A stretch of 64,000 bases of DNA from an uncultured Pseudomonadota bacterium (GTDB lineage: Bacteria > Pseudomonadota > Alphaproteobacteria > Rs-D84): NCBI GenBank assembly GCA_902781465.1, contig CACZJK010000003.1, forward strand, positions 199,867 through 263,866, given 5' to 3'. This document shows, piece after piece, positions 1 to 7,316 of this stretch. Position numbers and translations under genes: made by a program. The notes under the pieces were generated by a model. It saw nothing but the letters and a program-made list of their open reading frames with translations, searched no databases and was not told where the DNA came from. Every line of letters starts with the position of its first letter. Within the stretch, counting starts at the first letter, position 1.

Positions 1-339
1 AAGAATCCTGAAATCGATACAGTAAAGATTGCTGGTGATTTATACGAACAATTACAAAAAGCAGGCTTGTCTGTATTATTGGATGATCGTGAAACCAGTG
101 CCGGCGAAAAATTCGCAGATATTGATTTATTGGGCATTCCATTACAATTGGTGGCCAGCCAGAAAACCCTTGAACAAAATCAAATCGAAGTCAAAGTTCG
201 TGAAACAGGCGAAAAGACTTTGATTGATTTGGATAAAGTTGTTGCGTATGCAATCGATTGGGTTCGTGCCGAAAACGAAAAGTTGATGGATATTGCTGCC
301 AATGTCAAAGGTCTGGATACAAGTTTCATAAAGAAATAA
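1..339 (+). CDS. proS: Prolyl-tRNA synthetase, C-terminal part (5' truncated by window)
   Basis: The reading frame is open from base 1 to the TAA at 337-339, so only the last 112 residues are visible. They match the class II anticodon-binding domain of ProRS: an alternating beta/alpha pattern, then LLDDRETSAGEKFADIDLLG and IPLQLVAS, which is the conserved core of that domain. ProRS charges tRNA-Pro in the cytoplasm. The C-terminus ends soon after the anticodon-binding domain, as in the short alphaproteobacterial form. The next gene starts 2 bp downstream, suggesting co-transcription. The identification rests on domain pattern and is fairly secure. Confidence 0.85.
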   Translation, partial: KNPEIDTVKIAGDLYEQLQKAGLSVLLDDRETSAGEKFADIDLLGIPLQLVASQKTLEQNQIEVKVRETGEKTLIDLDKVVAYAIDWVRAENEKLMDIAANVKGLDTSFIKK

Positions 340-340
340 T

Positions 341-904
341 ATGATAGTAAGTTTTGACCTGGACGATGTGATTTTTAATATGCGCCCGCTTACCCTTGAA
401 GCCTTTAAAAGGGCAGGGTTGCCGTTTGTTAAACAGACTTCGTGGAACATTGACGAAATATTTCCGAAAAAGTTGTGTGATAACCTGATAGACCTGTGGG
501 CCAGTGATATGCTTTACACAATGCCGGTTCTTGATAAACAAATGCCGTATATCTTGAACAACCTTATGGCACAACCGGGCGTGGATGTTTTGTTTGTGAC
601 AGAACGCAGATTGAAACAGCCTGAAAAAACATTTCGTCAGTTAAGAAATGCCGGAATAAATTGCAGTTATGCTCAGGTATATGACCAAGAAGGCCTTAAA
701 TCTGATATTTTAAGGGAAATTGGCCCAGATATTCATTTTGACGACAGTCCAAATGTTATTCAGGGGTGTCTGACTAAATCTGTGCCGGTCGTAATGATAA
801 GTAATAATTCAACGCTTTACAATCACCACCTGCGCGGCGTGGTTAAATATTACACAAATTTGCGTACCGCATTGAACAAAGAAGTCTTAAACAAAATCAG
901 ATAA
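341..904 (+). CDS. HAD-superfamily phosphatase-like protein
   Basis: This 187-residue protein starts with VSFDLDDVIF, the HAD motif I (DxDD), with the nucleophile Asp near residue 6. VLFVTERR around residue 85 fits motif II. HFDDSPNVI near residue 132 fits motif IV. The size and motif spacing resemble 5'-nucleotidase-like or uncharacterised HAD hydrolases with a small helical cap. The substrate cannot be read from the sequence. It begins 2 bp after proS stops and has no independent ribosome-binding site, so it is probably translationally coupled. Another HAD-like protein (62785-63378) shares little beyond the fold. Confidence 0.7.
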   Translation: MIVSFDLDDVIFNMRPLTLEAFKRAGLPFVKQTSWNIDEIFPKKLCDNLIDLWASDMLYTMPVLDKQMPYILNNLMAQPGVDVLFVTERRLKQPEKTFRQLRNAGINCSYAQVYDQEGLKSDILREIGPDIHFDDSPNVIQGCLTKSVPVVMISNNSTLYNHHLRGVVKYYTNLRTALNKEVLNKIR

Positions 905-939
905 CTTTCACAATCTGTCTTTGTTATTGTCGCGGACCA

Positions 940-1074
940 GGTTCTCCCCCCGTGGGGGAGTTCGCGTAGCAGGAGGGGGGTATTCTGGTTTATTTGTTAT
1001 ACCGAACGACTGGGACAATTGTTTTTCAACCCCCCTCACCACTTCGTGGTCCTCTCCCCCACGTTGGGGGAGAA
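940..1074. repeat. GC-rich imperfect inverted repeat (MITE-like)
   Basis: A C-rich/G-rich block at 940-981 is mirrored by one at about 1029-1074, with an AT-rich centre. Internal hairpins such as TCTCCCCCCGTGGGGGAG are visible. A similar design recurs at 1612-1756. No open reading frame is conserved. It is probably a non-autonomous palindromic repeat or a strong bidirectional terminator between convergent genes. Confidence 0.5.
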
Positions 1075-1590
1075 CTAATTTGGGTTCTTAATCCGCCACC
1101 CACCGAACTTATACCCTGGTCTGGTTGGTTCTGGTGGTAATGTTATCGCACCACCATATAAACAGGTATTTTGGGTAATATTTGTCCCATCATCCCAGTT
1201 TATAGTTATTGTATTTGGTATGAATACAGGTTCTAATTTTGCGCTTTCTGATTCATCTGGGAATAACAGATTTACATTACAACCATTATAAACATTTTCT
1301 GATATAGGGTTTTTGAAAGATATGCCTTGGTTTCTATCTGGATTATATGCATATGTCCCACCCGGACAATCATAACCAGATGGACACGATACACAACCCA
1401 AGGCATCCTTTGGTAAATAATAACCATTATTACAATTATAGGTATTTATATTGAATACAGGTAATAGCACAGACATATTATCAAACACAGACAAGACCGT
1501 ATTATTACAACCATTGTTTATATTATTGTCGATAACATCTGCCAATGATGGTTGTGTAAGTAATAAAGATAATAACAAAATTTTTTTCAT
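1075..1590 (-). CDS. Secreted Cys-rich protein with C-terminal InlB-type repeat
   Basis: This 171-residue protein has a clear signal peptide (MKKILLLSLLLTQPSLA). A Cys-rich region follows (NGYYLPKDALGCVSC, then GYDCPGGTY), and residues from about 130 form an InlB/Listeria-Bacteroides-type repeat ending GYKFGGW. It should be exported, probably to the cell surface or medium; its partner is unknown. The start has a strong AAGGAG site. It lies downstream of the 1764-2495 gene on the same strand, separated by a GC-rich repeat. The pair is mirrored at 26006-27500, where the second gene (26730-27500) is a longer relative. The function is not known. Confidence 0.7.
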   Translation of the reverse strand: MKKILLLSLLLTQPSLADVIDNNINNGCNNTVLSVFDNMSVLLPVFNINTYNCNNGYYLPKDALGCVSCPSGYDCPGGTYAYNPDRNQGISFKNPISENVYNGCNVNLLFPDESESAKLEPVFIPNTITINWDDGTNITQNTCLYGGAITLPPEPTRPGYKFGGWRIKNPN

Positions 1591-1611
1591 ATCTATATCT
1601 CCTTATTCCAG

Positions 1612-1756
1612 AGGGCCTAATTCCCCTCTTGGGAGGGGAGGACCGCTTGCGGTGGGGAGGGGACAAATAAAATATTAAATATAAATTTAATCGGACAATC
1701 CACCCCTCCGGTGGAGGGGAATCCGCAGGATGCACCAGAGCGACGGCGCATGGCGA
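1612..1756. repeat. GC-rich palindromic repeat between paired secreted-protein genes
   Basis: CCCCTCTTGGGAGGGG at the left and CCACCCCTCCGGTGGAGGGG at the right form hairpins around an AT-rich centre. The right end carries CCAGAGCGACGGCGCATGGCG, closely matching CCAGAGCGAAGCGCATGGCG at 38485-38505. It is therefore a dispersed repeat family, probably mobile or RNA-structured. Confidence 0.5.
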
Positions 1757-1763
1757 ATTTTAT

Positions 1764-2495
1764 CTATTCCCCAGAACCTATGATTGGACCCGCGATGAAT
1801 TGACCTGTGCCGGCATTGTAATAGAATTTATGTTCCACCAAGTCATACAAGCACGGTGTGCCGTCTTTGATTACAGGAATAAAATCACGAACAAGGATGT
1901 CGTTGACGTATATTTGAAAATAATATAGTTTTAATACCTTTTTAGAAATACCACCAAAAGACGATTCTGCAAATAAAAATATCGGTAAATTATTGGTTGA
2001 AGAACTTTTGTTTAAACCCATAATTACATTGTTTATTTTAATATAAGAATTGTTTTTATACATCTGCATTTCTACTATATAATCTATGTTTTTTTGTATC
2101 GCTGGAGATATATCAAATCTACTGCCCATTAAATATCCAGAAGAAGCCCAAAGAAAATTTTCACCACCAGAACTATTTGCTCCAAATATCACACCATCGA
2201 CATTATTCCAATTAATTTTAAAAATAAGTTTAACCGTGCCATCAAAAGTATACCCTGTATCAATATACTGTGTCCCCGTACTTTCCAAATATTCGATTCG
2301 TTGGATGTTGGCGGCGCGCCAGCCGGCAAAGGTATAACCGCGTTTTGTTGGTGGGGTTGGTAATATTAAATCGTCACCAACTGTACATGTTGCACTTTCA
2401 TATACTGTATCATCTTCATTCATATAATACAGGTTTATCGCATATAAAGGTACGCTAAGAAATATTGCGGTTATAAATAATAAAAACTTTTTCAT
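1764..2495 (-). CDS. Secreted protein with InlB repeat and LamG-like domain
   Basis: I chose the ATG at 2495 because it begins a canonical signal peptide (MKKFLLFITAIFLSVPLYA) and follows GGGGGAAAGG. This gives 243 residues. After the signal comes one InlB-type repeat (ending KRGYTFAGW, about residues 30-52), then a LamG/concanavalin-like stretch opening with IEYLESTGTQYIDTGY. A conserved tail, RDFIPVIKDGTPCLYD, ends the domain. It is clearly paralogous to 26006-26728. The coding sequence begins directly after leader RNA copy A (2517-2699), so expression is probably set by that attenuator-like RNA. Adhesion or surface binding is inferred; no ligand is known. Confidence 0.75.
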   Translation of the reverse strand: MKKFLLFITAIFLSVPLYAINLYYMNEDDTVYESATCTVGDDLILPTPPTKRGYTFAGWRAANIQRIEYLESTGTQYIDTGYTFDGTVKLIFKINWNNVDGVIFGANSSGGENFLWASSGYLMGSRFDISPAIQKNIDYIVEMQMYKNNSYIKINNVIMGLNKSSSTNNLPIFLFAESSFGGISKKVLKLYYFQIYVNDILVRDFIPVIKDGTPCLYDLVEHKFYYNAGTGQFIAGPIIGSGE

Positions 2496-2516
2496 CCTTT
2501 CCCCCGATTTTGTAAT

Positions 2517-2699
2517 AAAAAGACCGTCCAAAAGGCGGTCGGGGGTTAGAACAGCACATATATAAGATGCCCCGCTTACGCGGCACCCCGACCAAATGTC
2601 AGGGGTTTGGCAACAAAGTGCCAAGGGCGGATTACGACACAACGCGCGCCGTATATATAAGGGATGTTCTAAGTCCCGAAACCAATTCCCATTGGATTC
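2517..2699 (-). promoter_or_regulatory. Leader RNA copy A with attenuator architecture
   Basis: On the minus strand this begins at GAATCC (2699-2694) with a hairpin CCAAT-GGGA-ATTGG. Next comes a stem at 2651-2635 (CGGCGC with GTGTCG). A perfect stem TTGGCA/TGCCAA follows at 2624-2607. CCCTGAC (2604-2598) can pair with GGTCGGGG (2593-2586), but the same G-rich arm is perfectly complementary to CCCCGACC (2544-2537). That last arm overlaps the terminator stem at 2540-2522, which is followed by a T-run (2521-2517). Three other copies (25.8, 45.2, 57.4 kb) keep the layout with compensating base changes. Family identity is unknown. Confidence 0.75.
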
Positions 2700-2705
2700 A
2701 ATATT

Positions 2706-2734
2706 ATTATAAAAGAAAGCCCGATAAATGTAAA
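2706..2734 (-). promoter_or_regulatory. Sigma70-like promoter of leader RNA copy A
   Basis: TTTACA (2734-2729), a 17-bp spacer and TATAAT (2711-2706) on the minus strand. It sits 6 bp before the conserved GAATCC start of the leader RNA, matching the spacing seen at the other copies. Confidence 0.7.
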
Positions 2735-2900
2735 TTGAAAAAAATTGCCTGCTTTTTATATATGAAAAATACACTGTATCATAGTTTTTTCTAGGTTTGA
2801 ATTCTTATTGTGGTTGTTTTTATTGAATTTATTCTTGTTGTCTGATAATCTTCTTAATTGGATAGTAAACAAAATAACAATTTCAAGGAAGGAGTATACT

Positions 2901-3149
2901 ATGAATCATTATCAAATTTGGCATGCGATAGAATTGTTTGCTCGCGAACATGGAATGAGTTGTTCTGGGCTTGCTAAATACAGTGGACTGGATCCAACCA
3001 CTTTTAACAAAAGCAAACGGGAATCAGTTTTTGGTCAACCGCGTTGGCCTTCGACGTCCAGTATTGCAAAGATAATAAATGCGACCGGTGCAAAGCCTGA
3101 TGATTTCTTTAAACTTGTTGGCGCCAATAATAATTCAAATGAAAAATGA
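2901..3149 (+). CDS. Small HTH protein resembling the N-terminus of S24/LexA-type repressors
   Basis: The ATG at 2901 follows AAGGAAGGAG, giving 82 residues. The core pattern (IWHAIELFAREHGMSCSGLA, then GLDPTTFNKSKR, RWPSTSSIAKI and PDDFF) is the N-terminal DNA-binding domain of alphaproteobacterial S24-peptidase repressors. The peptidase half is absent. It is paralogous to 25488-25733. Each paralogue sits beside a leader-RNA/InlB locus: this one diverges from leader copy A, the other is co-directional upstream of copy B. A regulatory link to those leaders or their promoters is inferred. Confidence 0.75.
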   Translation: MNHYQIWHAIELFAREHGMSCSGLAKYSGLDPTTFNKSKRESVFGQPRWPSTSSIAKIINATGAKPDDFFKLVGANNNSNEK

Positions 3150-3174
3150 CAAGAATATTTGTCCGAAACAATAT

Positions 3175-3198
3175 AAAAAAGGTGCCGTTTGGCACCTT
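3175..3198 (-). terminator. Intrinsic terminator after metK
   Basis: The stem GGTGCC-AAAC-GGCACC on the minus strand is followed by six T residues, directly after the metK stop codon. It may work in both directions. Confidence 0.75.
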
Positions 3199-3200
3199 GT

Positions 3201-4211
3201 CTAACCTTGTATTCCAGATATACTTTTGTCGCATAATTTTGCATAAATCGGTTTATTCAAACCATAGGCTTTTATTAAGTTACTTGGTTTTTGATTGCAC
3301 CAGAGATCGTGATAGGAAACAACCCCGTTTTTAATTGTTTTAATCAGGCCACTGGGCAACTCGGCACGTCCGATGCACGAAGACAGGTAAACAAAGCATT
3401 CATCGTTGTCGGCCAAGTTTTCGCACGCCAGGATACGAGCATACACATTAAGGGTTAAATCTGCCTTGCTGGGGTCCTTGGTCCATGGACTGCCACCACC
3501 AATCGGGCAGGCGGTGGAATAAAAGTCACAGGCTAATTTGCGTCCGGTAACACCACAATCGGCGATGGAACCATGATATGTATAACGTCCGGTACCATTT
3601 ATGATAATGTTCGCTGGCTTTTCGCCTAGGACAGAAATCACAAAATCGGTCAGATCTTCGTCCCTTAGCATTGGTATTGCCACGATAGCGGTTTCAATCT
3701 TGTCATCGTTCAAAGTGATTTGGGTTTTAATGTCTAAACCAAGATTATCGGATTGACGTGCCTTTTCGTACAGGGCTTTGTTAAGCTTCCGGGCCAAAAA
3801 CAATTCCCGATTTATCTTCCCTTCGCCTTGGCAGGCATAACCAACAAACACGCCCTGATCACCCCAGCCGTCCTGATTAACCCCTTTGGCGATATCGGAC
3901 GATTGTACTCCAATCATGTTGATAACTTTGACCTTGTCCGGATCAATAGCATATTCTCCCCATATTGACGCATAACGTTCATCGTACCCTATCTCTGAAA
4001 GGGCAGACTTAACATGGTCAGTCAAATCGCCGAGTGGGGCAGAGGTAGTAACTTCACCGCCAAGAACAACGGTGTTATCCTTGATCATAACTTCAACGGC
4101 ATATCTGGTATGTGGGTCTTGTTCGATTAACCGATCCAATATGTAACTTGAAATGTAATCGGCGATTTTATCTGGGTGTCCCAATGACACCGCTTCTGCT
4201 GTTCTTTGCAT
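3201..4211 (-). CDS. metK: S-adenosylmethionine synthetase
   Basis: This 336-residue enzyme makes SAM from methionine and ATP. Visible signatures are VSLGHPDKIADYIS near residue 8 (the ATP/methionine-binding N-terminal motif), GDQGVFVGYAC near residue 117, and the glycine-rich loop GGGSPWTKDPSKAD near residue 240. It is shorter than the common form of about 385 residues and belongs to a compact clade whose proteins begin close to the HPDK motif, so the ATG at 4211 is right. Its ribosome-binding site, AAGGAG, is buried in a 9-bp hairpin. A SAM-II/V-like aptamer lies about 125 nt upstream. Feedback control by SAM is therefore likely. Confidence 0.9.
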   Translation of the reverse strand: MQRTAEAVSLGHPDKIADYISSYILDRLIEQDPHTRYAVEVMIKDNTVVLGGEVTTSAPLGDLTDHVKSALSEIGYDERYASIWGEYAIDPDKVKVINMIGVQSSDIAKGVNQDGWGDQGVFVGYACQGEGKINRELFLARKLNKALYEKARQSDNLGLDIKTQITLNDDKIETAIVAIPMLRDEDLTDFVISVLGEKPANIIINGTGRYTYHGSIADCGVTGRKLACDFYSTACPIGGGSPWTKDPSKADLTLNVYARILACENLADNDECFVYLSSCIGRAELPSGLIKTIKNGVVSYHDLWCNQKPSNLIKAYGLNKPIYAKLCDKSISGIQG

Positions 4212-4324
4212 AATATACTCCTTTGGTTTTTGCAGTAAGAACCAAAGGTGGATTTCATATAGCTACCAACACAGGTGCAAACGTCCTGTGCAAAATGCGG
4301 CATAAAATATAGGAAAAATTGCAT
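4127..4324 (-). CDS. Possible leader ORF overlapping the metK start
   Basis: A 65-codon frame starts with ATG at 4324, directly after the AAGGAG that forms the 3' edge of the SAM-aptamer pseudoknot. It runs through the metK ribosome-binding-site hairpin and ends 85 nt inside metK in another frame. It resembles no family I know. Its likely role, if translated, is regulatory: ribosomes on it would open the hairpin that hides the metK start. It could also be a chance frame. Confidence 0.35.
   Translation of the reverse strand: MQFFLYFMPHFAQDVCTCVGSYMKSTFGSYCKNQRSILCKEQQKRCHWDTQIKSPITFQVTYWIG
4218..4255 (-). promoter_or_regulatory. Hairpin sequestering the metK ribosome-binding site
   Basis: On the minus strand CCTTTGGTT (4228-4220 arm complement at 4248-4240) forms a perfect 9-bp stem with AACCAAAGG, which contains most of the metK AAGGAG. 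Just upstream, AAATCCACCT (4255-4246) is the exact complement of AGGTGGATTT in the SAM aptamer (4381-4372). The two regions can therefore form a competing long-range helix. Confidence 0.6.
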
Positions 4325-4333
4325 ATAACAACT

Positions 4334-4386
4334 CCTTGTTTAGTCCATTTAGAGGTAGGACAAGTCAGGTTAAATCCACCTTGATT
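4334..4386 (-). promoter_or_regulatory. SAM-II/SAM-V-like riboswitch upstream of metK
   Basis: The minus strand reads AGGT, then GGATTTAACC, then TTGTCC, then ACCT, CTAAATGGACTAAA and CAAGGAG. GATTTAACC and the trailing TAAAT/CTAAA segments match the SAM-II/SAM-V consensus. AGGT pairs with ACCT as P1. GTCC pairs with GGAC, and CTTG with CAAG, as the pseudoknot that would cover the AAGGAG. SAM-II is known mainly from alphaproteobacterial methionine genes. The match was made by eye, without a covariance-model search. Confidence 0.7.
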
Positions 4387-4574
4387 GAAAGTAGTATAAC
4401 ATAGCCCCAAAATAAAATCAATAAGGAAAGGAAACCTATTGGCTTATTCGGGCTAATATTTGGTGTAAATATATGTAATTTTCTAATTGGTTCTGAGCGT
4501 ATGTGAGCGTATTCAATGCATTGTGTAAAGAAATCTTAACACTCGCAAAACATTAAAAAATCCGCAGAAATCTG

Positions 4575-4589
4575 CGGAAATCTTGGCTC
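4575..4589. other. Relic att-like site: tRNA-Asn 3'-end remnant
   Basis: CGGAAATCT followed by TGGCTC mirrors the 3' end and flank of tRNA-Asn at 23556-23568 (CGGAAATC then TGGCTC) with one extra T. On the minus strand it is followed by a terminator (CCGCAG-ATTT-CTGCGG, T-run), as expected for the displaced original tRNA terminator. It probably marks the outer edge of an older integration. Confidence 0.45.
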
Positions 4590-4601
4590 AGAGGGTTGAA
4601 C

Positions 4602-4754
4602 ATGGGTCGTACAAGAGAAGTATTAGATTTACTTGAGTTAGGTAAAAATGTTTCAAATTTAATGCAGCGTCTATCATCAGAAAATGTGTCAACCCAGCAG
4701 GAATCAGACAAAAACAGTCAAAATGACACCAACGCCGACAATCTGCTAAACTGA
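4602..4754 (+). CDS. Small hypothetical protein in the att-flanking region
   Basis: The 50-residue frame begins MGRTREVLDLLELGKNVSN. It is amphipathic at the N-terminus and polar, Gln/Asn/Ser-rich at the C-terminus. The ribosome-binding site (GAGGG) is weak. It lies between two att-like copies, so it may be the last trace of an earlier integrated element. No family is recognised. Confidence 0.3.
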   Translation: MGRTREVLDLLELGKNVSNLMQRLSSENVSTQQESDKNSQNDTNADNLLN

Positions 4755-4764
4755 CACACGGATT

Positions 4765-4785
4765 AACAGTATTATAACTACTGCA
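4765..4785. promoter_or_regulatory. 21-bp palindromic operator near the left att site
   Basis: AACAGTA-N7-TACTGCA matches the half-sites found three times upstream of the integrase and twice upstream of the AlpA-like gene. It overlaps a stretch (4753-4770) that is 17/18 identical to the tRNA-Asn anticodon region at 23591-23608. Confidence 0.5.
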
Positions 4786-4826
4786 AAGATAAACTGTAAC
4801 TTGATACGGATTATTTGTTAATAAAA

Positions 4827-4839
4827 CCCCGGAAATCTG
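4827..4839. other. Candidate left attachment core of the island
   Basis: CCCCGGAAATCTG is identical to 23552-23564, which spans the tRNA-Asn 3' CA and its immediate flank. The pair brackets about 18.7 kb with the integrase at the left end. This is the expected product of tyrosine-recombinase integration at a tRNA 3' end. Confidence 0.55.
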
Positions 4840-4942
4840 CTGCGTAGGCATGTTGTGAATCATTTAATATAGGTGTCTTTTAGTGTTAATTTTTTACAAA
4901 ACAACATAGATTTAATTGTGGTTAATTAATGGTTTTTAAGGT

Positions 4943-4976
4943 AACAAGTTGGATTTTGGTAGGATTGAAAAATCCT
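4943..4976. promoter_or_regulatory. Possible integrase arm-type site and hairpin
   Basis: AGTTGGATTTTGGTAGGATT resembles AGTTGGATTCTAGTAGGATT near the right end (about 23500-23520), and GTAGGATT recurs once more there. GGTAGGATT-GAAA-AATCCTACC is also a perfect 9-bp hairpin. Either arm-site binding or transcription termination is possible. Confidence 0.4.
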
Positions 4977-4996
4977 ACCGGACCTCGCAAATATTT

Positions 4997-5053
4997 TTTC
5001 TATTATAATAGAAATTTTATCAAAATTAAACTTTTTTTCTATCGTAATAGAAA
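4997..5053. repeat. Two near-identical 18-bp palindromes
   Basis: TTTCTATTATAATAGAAA (4997-5014) is a perfect palindrome, and TTTCTATCGTAATAGAAA (5036-5053) differs only at its centre. They lie between the att core and the integrase, where directionality-factor or accessory protein sites are common in integrative elements. Confidence 0.4.
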
Positions 5054-5072
5054 TTTAGTCAAATATAAGAAA

Positions 5073-5096
5073 TAAAAAGCACCCATAACGGGTGCT
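5073..5096 (-). terminator. Intrinsic terminator after the integrase gene
   Basis: AGCACCC-GTTAT-GGGTGCT on the minus strand is followed by a T-run, 26 bp after the integrase stop codon. Confidence 0.75.
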
Positions 5097-5121
5097 AAAT
5101 TCACATACAAAATAATAAGGG

Positions 5122-6471
5122 TTATTTTATTTTCATTGCATCAGTAAGTTCAGCCACTCCAGATTCAAGATAAACCTGTTGGTCTTCTTTAAGCATAGGT
5201 GAATATGTTTTTTGTACAACAGCAGGTGTGTTCCCAAGTACTTTAGCTATTTGTTCACAAGATCTTCCAGCCTTAACCATATATGCACCAACACTACGTC
5301 TTAAATCATGGATTCTGTACATATGATTTTGTCTCTTTTTTCTTTTTAATGTTTTGCCATTGACTGTATACTCAACATATTCTATTGATTCTTCATCTGA
5401 AGGGTCATAAAATTCTATACCTTCTTGTCTCAATCTGGCCTTAAGATGTTTTAAAAATCTATGAAAAACATATGTATAATTTTTTATGTGTTTGCCGGAA
5501 TTTTTAGAGTCTGGAAATAAATAATCCTCAGGATTATGTTTGGTTTTTGCCATTTGTCTCAGCACCTTCTTGAATTCTTGTGATACCGGAATATCTTTTG
5601 AGCCCTTCTTGTTGTGGCCTTTAGGTTCTGCTATGTGCACAACTTCATTGGGGGTTGTGTTTGATTTTTTGAGGTTAATTTTTTTTAAATCAGACCATTT
5701 TAACTGTAATATTTCGTTTTCTCTTAACCCAGAATATAAACTAAGTTTAATAAAGTTTTTAAAGCCATCATTTCTTTTCCATTTTTCTAATTCATCCATA
5801 AAATATGGTAAATGTTCTGGGGTTATAAATACATGGCGTGCTTCTTCTGGATAGTATTTTATACCCTTTGTAGGGTTTTTAAATGTATCAGGTGCCAAAT
5901 CTTCATTGATAAGGGCGTTGAATATAGTTCTTAACATACTTATTGCTCTGTTAGCGGTTTGTGGGCTTAGACCAGAATCTTTTATTTGTTTGTGTAGCTG
6001 TATTAATTCGGCTTTCTGAATAGAAAATATAGGTTTGTTATGTAAACTACTTAATAGATTATTAAACATACCCAAATCTTTTTGATTTGTCTTAGGATCT
6101 CTTTCACAACAATATTTAGGAAAGTATTCGTTCAAAACCCATTTTTTTAAAGTGGTACTAGGATCGAGTTTTTGATATAAATTTGCTTCTGGATTAAGGG
6201 CATTTGAAGCCATTTCTAACAGTTGTTTCTGTACCTCTGCACGTGCTCTTTCATATGGCAAATTCGGAAAATTCCCTAAAATAGTTTCTTTGATTTTGTT
6301 AGTGCCCTTAATTTTTTTATAAATTTCCCAGCTCTTTTTACCGGAAGGGTAGACAAGAATACATAATTCGCTTTGGTCGCTATCGTGTACTCTGTACTTT
6401 TTGTTTGGATCTGGTTGTAATTCTTGTACTTTTGTTTTGCTACTTAATTTTAATGACTTTTTAATTTCCAT
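5122..6471 (-). CDS. int: Tyrosine-type site-specific integrase
   Basis: This 449-residue recombinase catalyses integration and excision of the island. Domains in order: an N-terminal arm-type DNA-binding region (about residues 15-100, DUF4102-like, including KSWEIYKKI and ERARAE), a core-binding helical domain, and a C-terminal catalytic domain. Catalytic residues are visible as SGLRENEILQLKW (Arg I), HDLRRSVGAYM (His-x-x-Arg) and LGNTPAVVQKTYSPM (nucleophilic Tyr). It lies 280 bp inside the left att core and is preceded by three palindromic operators, suggesting repression. It is closest to P4/satellite-type integrases that use tRNA 3' ends. Confidence 0.9.
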   Translation of the reverse strand: MEIKKSLKLSSKTKVQELQPDPNKKYRVHDSDQSELCILVYPSGKKSWEIYKKIKGTNKIKETILGNFPNLPYERARAEVQKQLLEMASNALNPEANLYQKLDPSTTLKKWVLNEYFPKYCCERDPKTNQKDLGMFNNLLSSLHNKPIFSIQKAELIQLHKQIKDSGLSPQTANRAISMLRTIFNALINEDLAPDTFKNPTKGIKYYPEEARHVFITPEHLPYFMDELEKWKRNDGFKNFIKLSLYSGLRENEILQLKWSDLKKINLKKSNTTPNEVVHIAEPKGHNKKGSKDIPVSQEFKKVLRQMAKTKHNPEDYLFPDSKNSGKHIKNYTYVFHRFLKHLKARLRQEGIEFYDPSDEESIEYVEYTVNGKTLKRKKRQNHMYRIHDLRRSVGAYMVKAGRSCEQIAKVLGNTPAVVQKTYSPMLKEDQQVYLESGVAELTDAMKIK

Positions 6472-6487
6472 TTATCACTCCTTTTGT

Positions 6488-6579
6488 TGCAATAGTTGTT
6501 ATACTGTAAATCTGGTTTTAAATAATGCAGTAGTTATGGTACTGCAATACTAATATAATGCAATAGTTTTAATATTGCA
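6488..6579. promoter_or_regulatory. Three tandem 21-bp palindromic operators upstream of int
   Basis: The sites at 6488-6508, 6526-6546 and 6559-6579 share the plan TGCARTA-N7-TAYTGYA, with starts 33-38 bp apart. The second is a perfect palindrome in its 7-bp arms (TGCAGTA/TACTGCA). They lie in the int/hsdS-like divergent intergenic region and recur at 19985-20005, 20048-20068 and 4765-4785. One island regulator probably binds them all; which one is unknown. Confidence 0.65.
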
Positions 6580-6649
6580 AGCTTTTTTGTTGATTTTTTG
6601 AAAATTTTTTGTACAATGTGCTTAATGAATACATAAATAGGAGTCTTTT

Positions 6650-7306
6650 ATGTCAAAAATTGCGACATTGGGTGAAATATCAGATATAAGTCTTGGTAGA
6701 GATTTTAGAGGTTCTATTAAGGCTGATAAAGATGGTGATATAAAGGTCTTGCAACCTAAAGAAGTTTTTTCCGAAAGCATAGATGATGCGATCTTTGTTA
6801 AAAGGGAAAAAGTTGGCGTTCTCCAAGACAGATTATTAAGATCTGGTGATATTTTATGCTCAATAAGACATAAATTTGTATCAATGGTTGTGAAAGAAGA
6901 ATGGTTAACCGGACCAGTTATTGCAAATTCAGGTCTCTTTATTATACGTTTAAATAGCACAGAATATCTTCCTGAATATGTATCTGCGTTTATTAATTGT
7001 TTCTTTGAACGTCAAGAATTTCAAGATATGTTGGAAAAACAAGAACAAGAAAAGATAAAAGAAGGTAAAAAACCTAGTGTAAGATTATTAACCAAAGATT
7101 ATTTATCTTCTGTATCTGTCCCTAAAAAAAGCATAGAAGAACAACGTAAAATCGTTGCTGAAATTCGTGAGGCACAATCAAACTTTCGTAAATTAACGGA
7201 TAGTTTGAACGAAGAAAAAAAGCGTATAGAGGATAAATATAAACAAGCAACCAAAGATTATTGTATGGGAATGGAGCTTGCTTATAACGGTATCGTGGCT
7301 AAATAA
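6650..7306 (+). CDS. Single-TRD type I restriction specificity (HsdS)-like protein
   Basis: This 218-residue protein has the half-HsdS layout: a target-recognition domain (LGEISDISLGRDFRGS near the start, LRSGDILCSIRHKF near residue 64, SGLFIIRLN near residue 98), then a conserved coiled-coil segment (SIEEQRKIVAEIREAQ onward, about residues 160-205). Full HsdS proteins have two such units, so this is a one-unit version that could dimerise. It starts at an ATG after AGGAG and diverges from int. No hsdM or hsdR is adjacent. It may add specificity to the methylase/helicase pair downstream; that is inference. Confidence 0.7.
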   Translation: MSKIATLGEISDISLGRDFRGSIKADKDGDIKVLQPKEVFSESIDDAIFVKREKVGVLQDRLLRSGDILCSIRHKFVSMVVKEEWLTGPVIANSGLFIIRLNSTEYLPEYVSAFINCFFERQEFQDMLEKQEQEKIKEGKKPSVRLLTKDYLSSVSVPKKSIEEQRKIVAEIREAQSNFRKLTDSLNEEKKRIEDKYKQATKDYCMGMELAYNGIVAK

Positions 7307-7316
7307 ATAACGTTCT

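Noticed and set aside
4753..4770. Primary attachment core in the anticodon loop
   Set aside because: The tRNA 3' half does not continue to its left and half of the match is explained by the operator, so CCCCGGAAATCTG is the better core.
4588..4863. 91-residue minus-strand frame in the att region
   Set aside because: It lacks a ribosome-binding site, overlaps att and operator sequences, and its composition looks non-coding.
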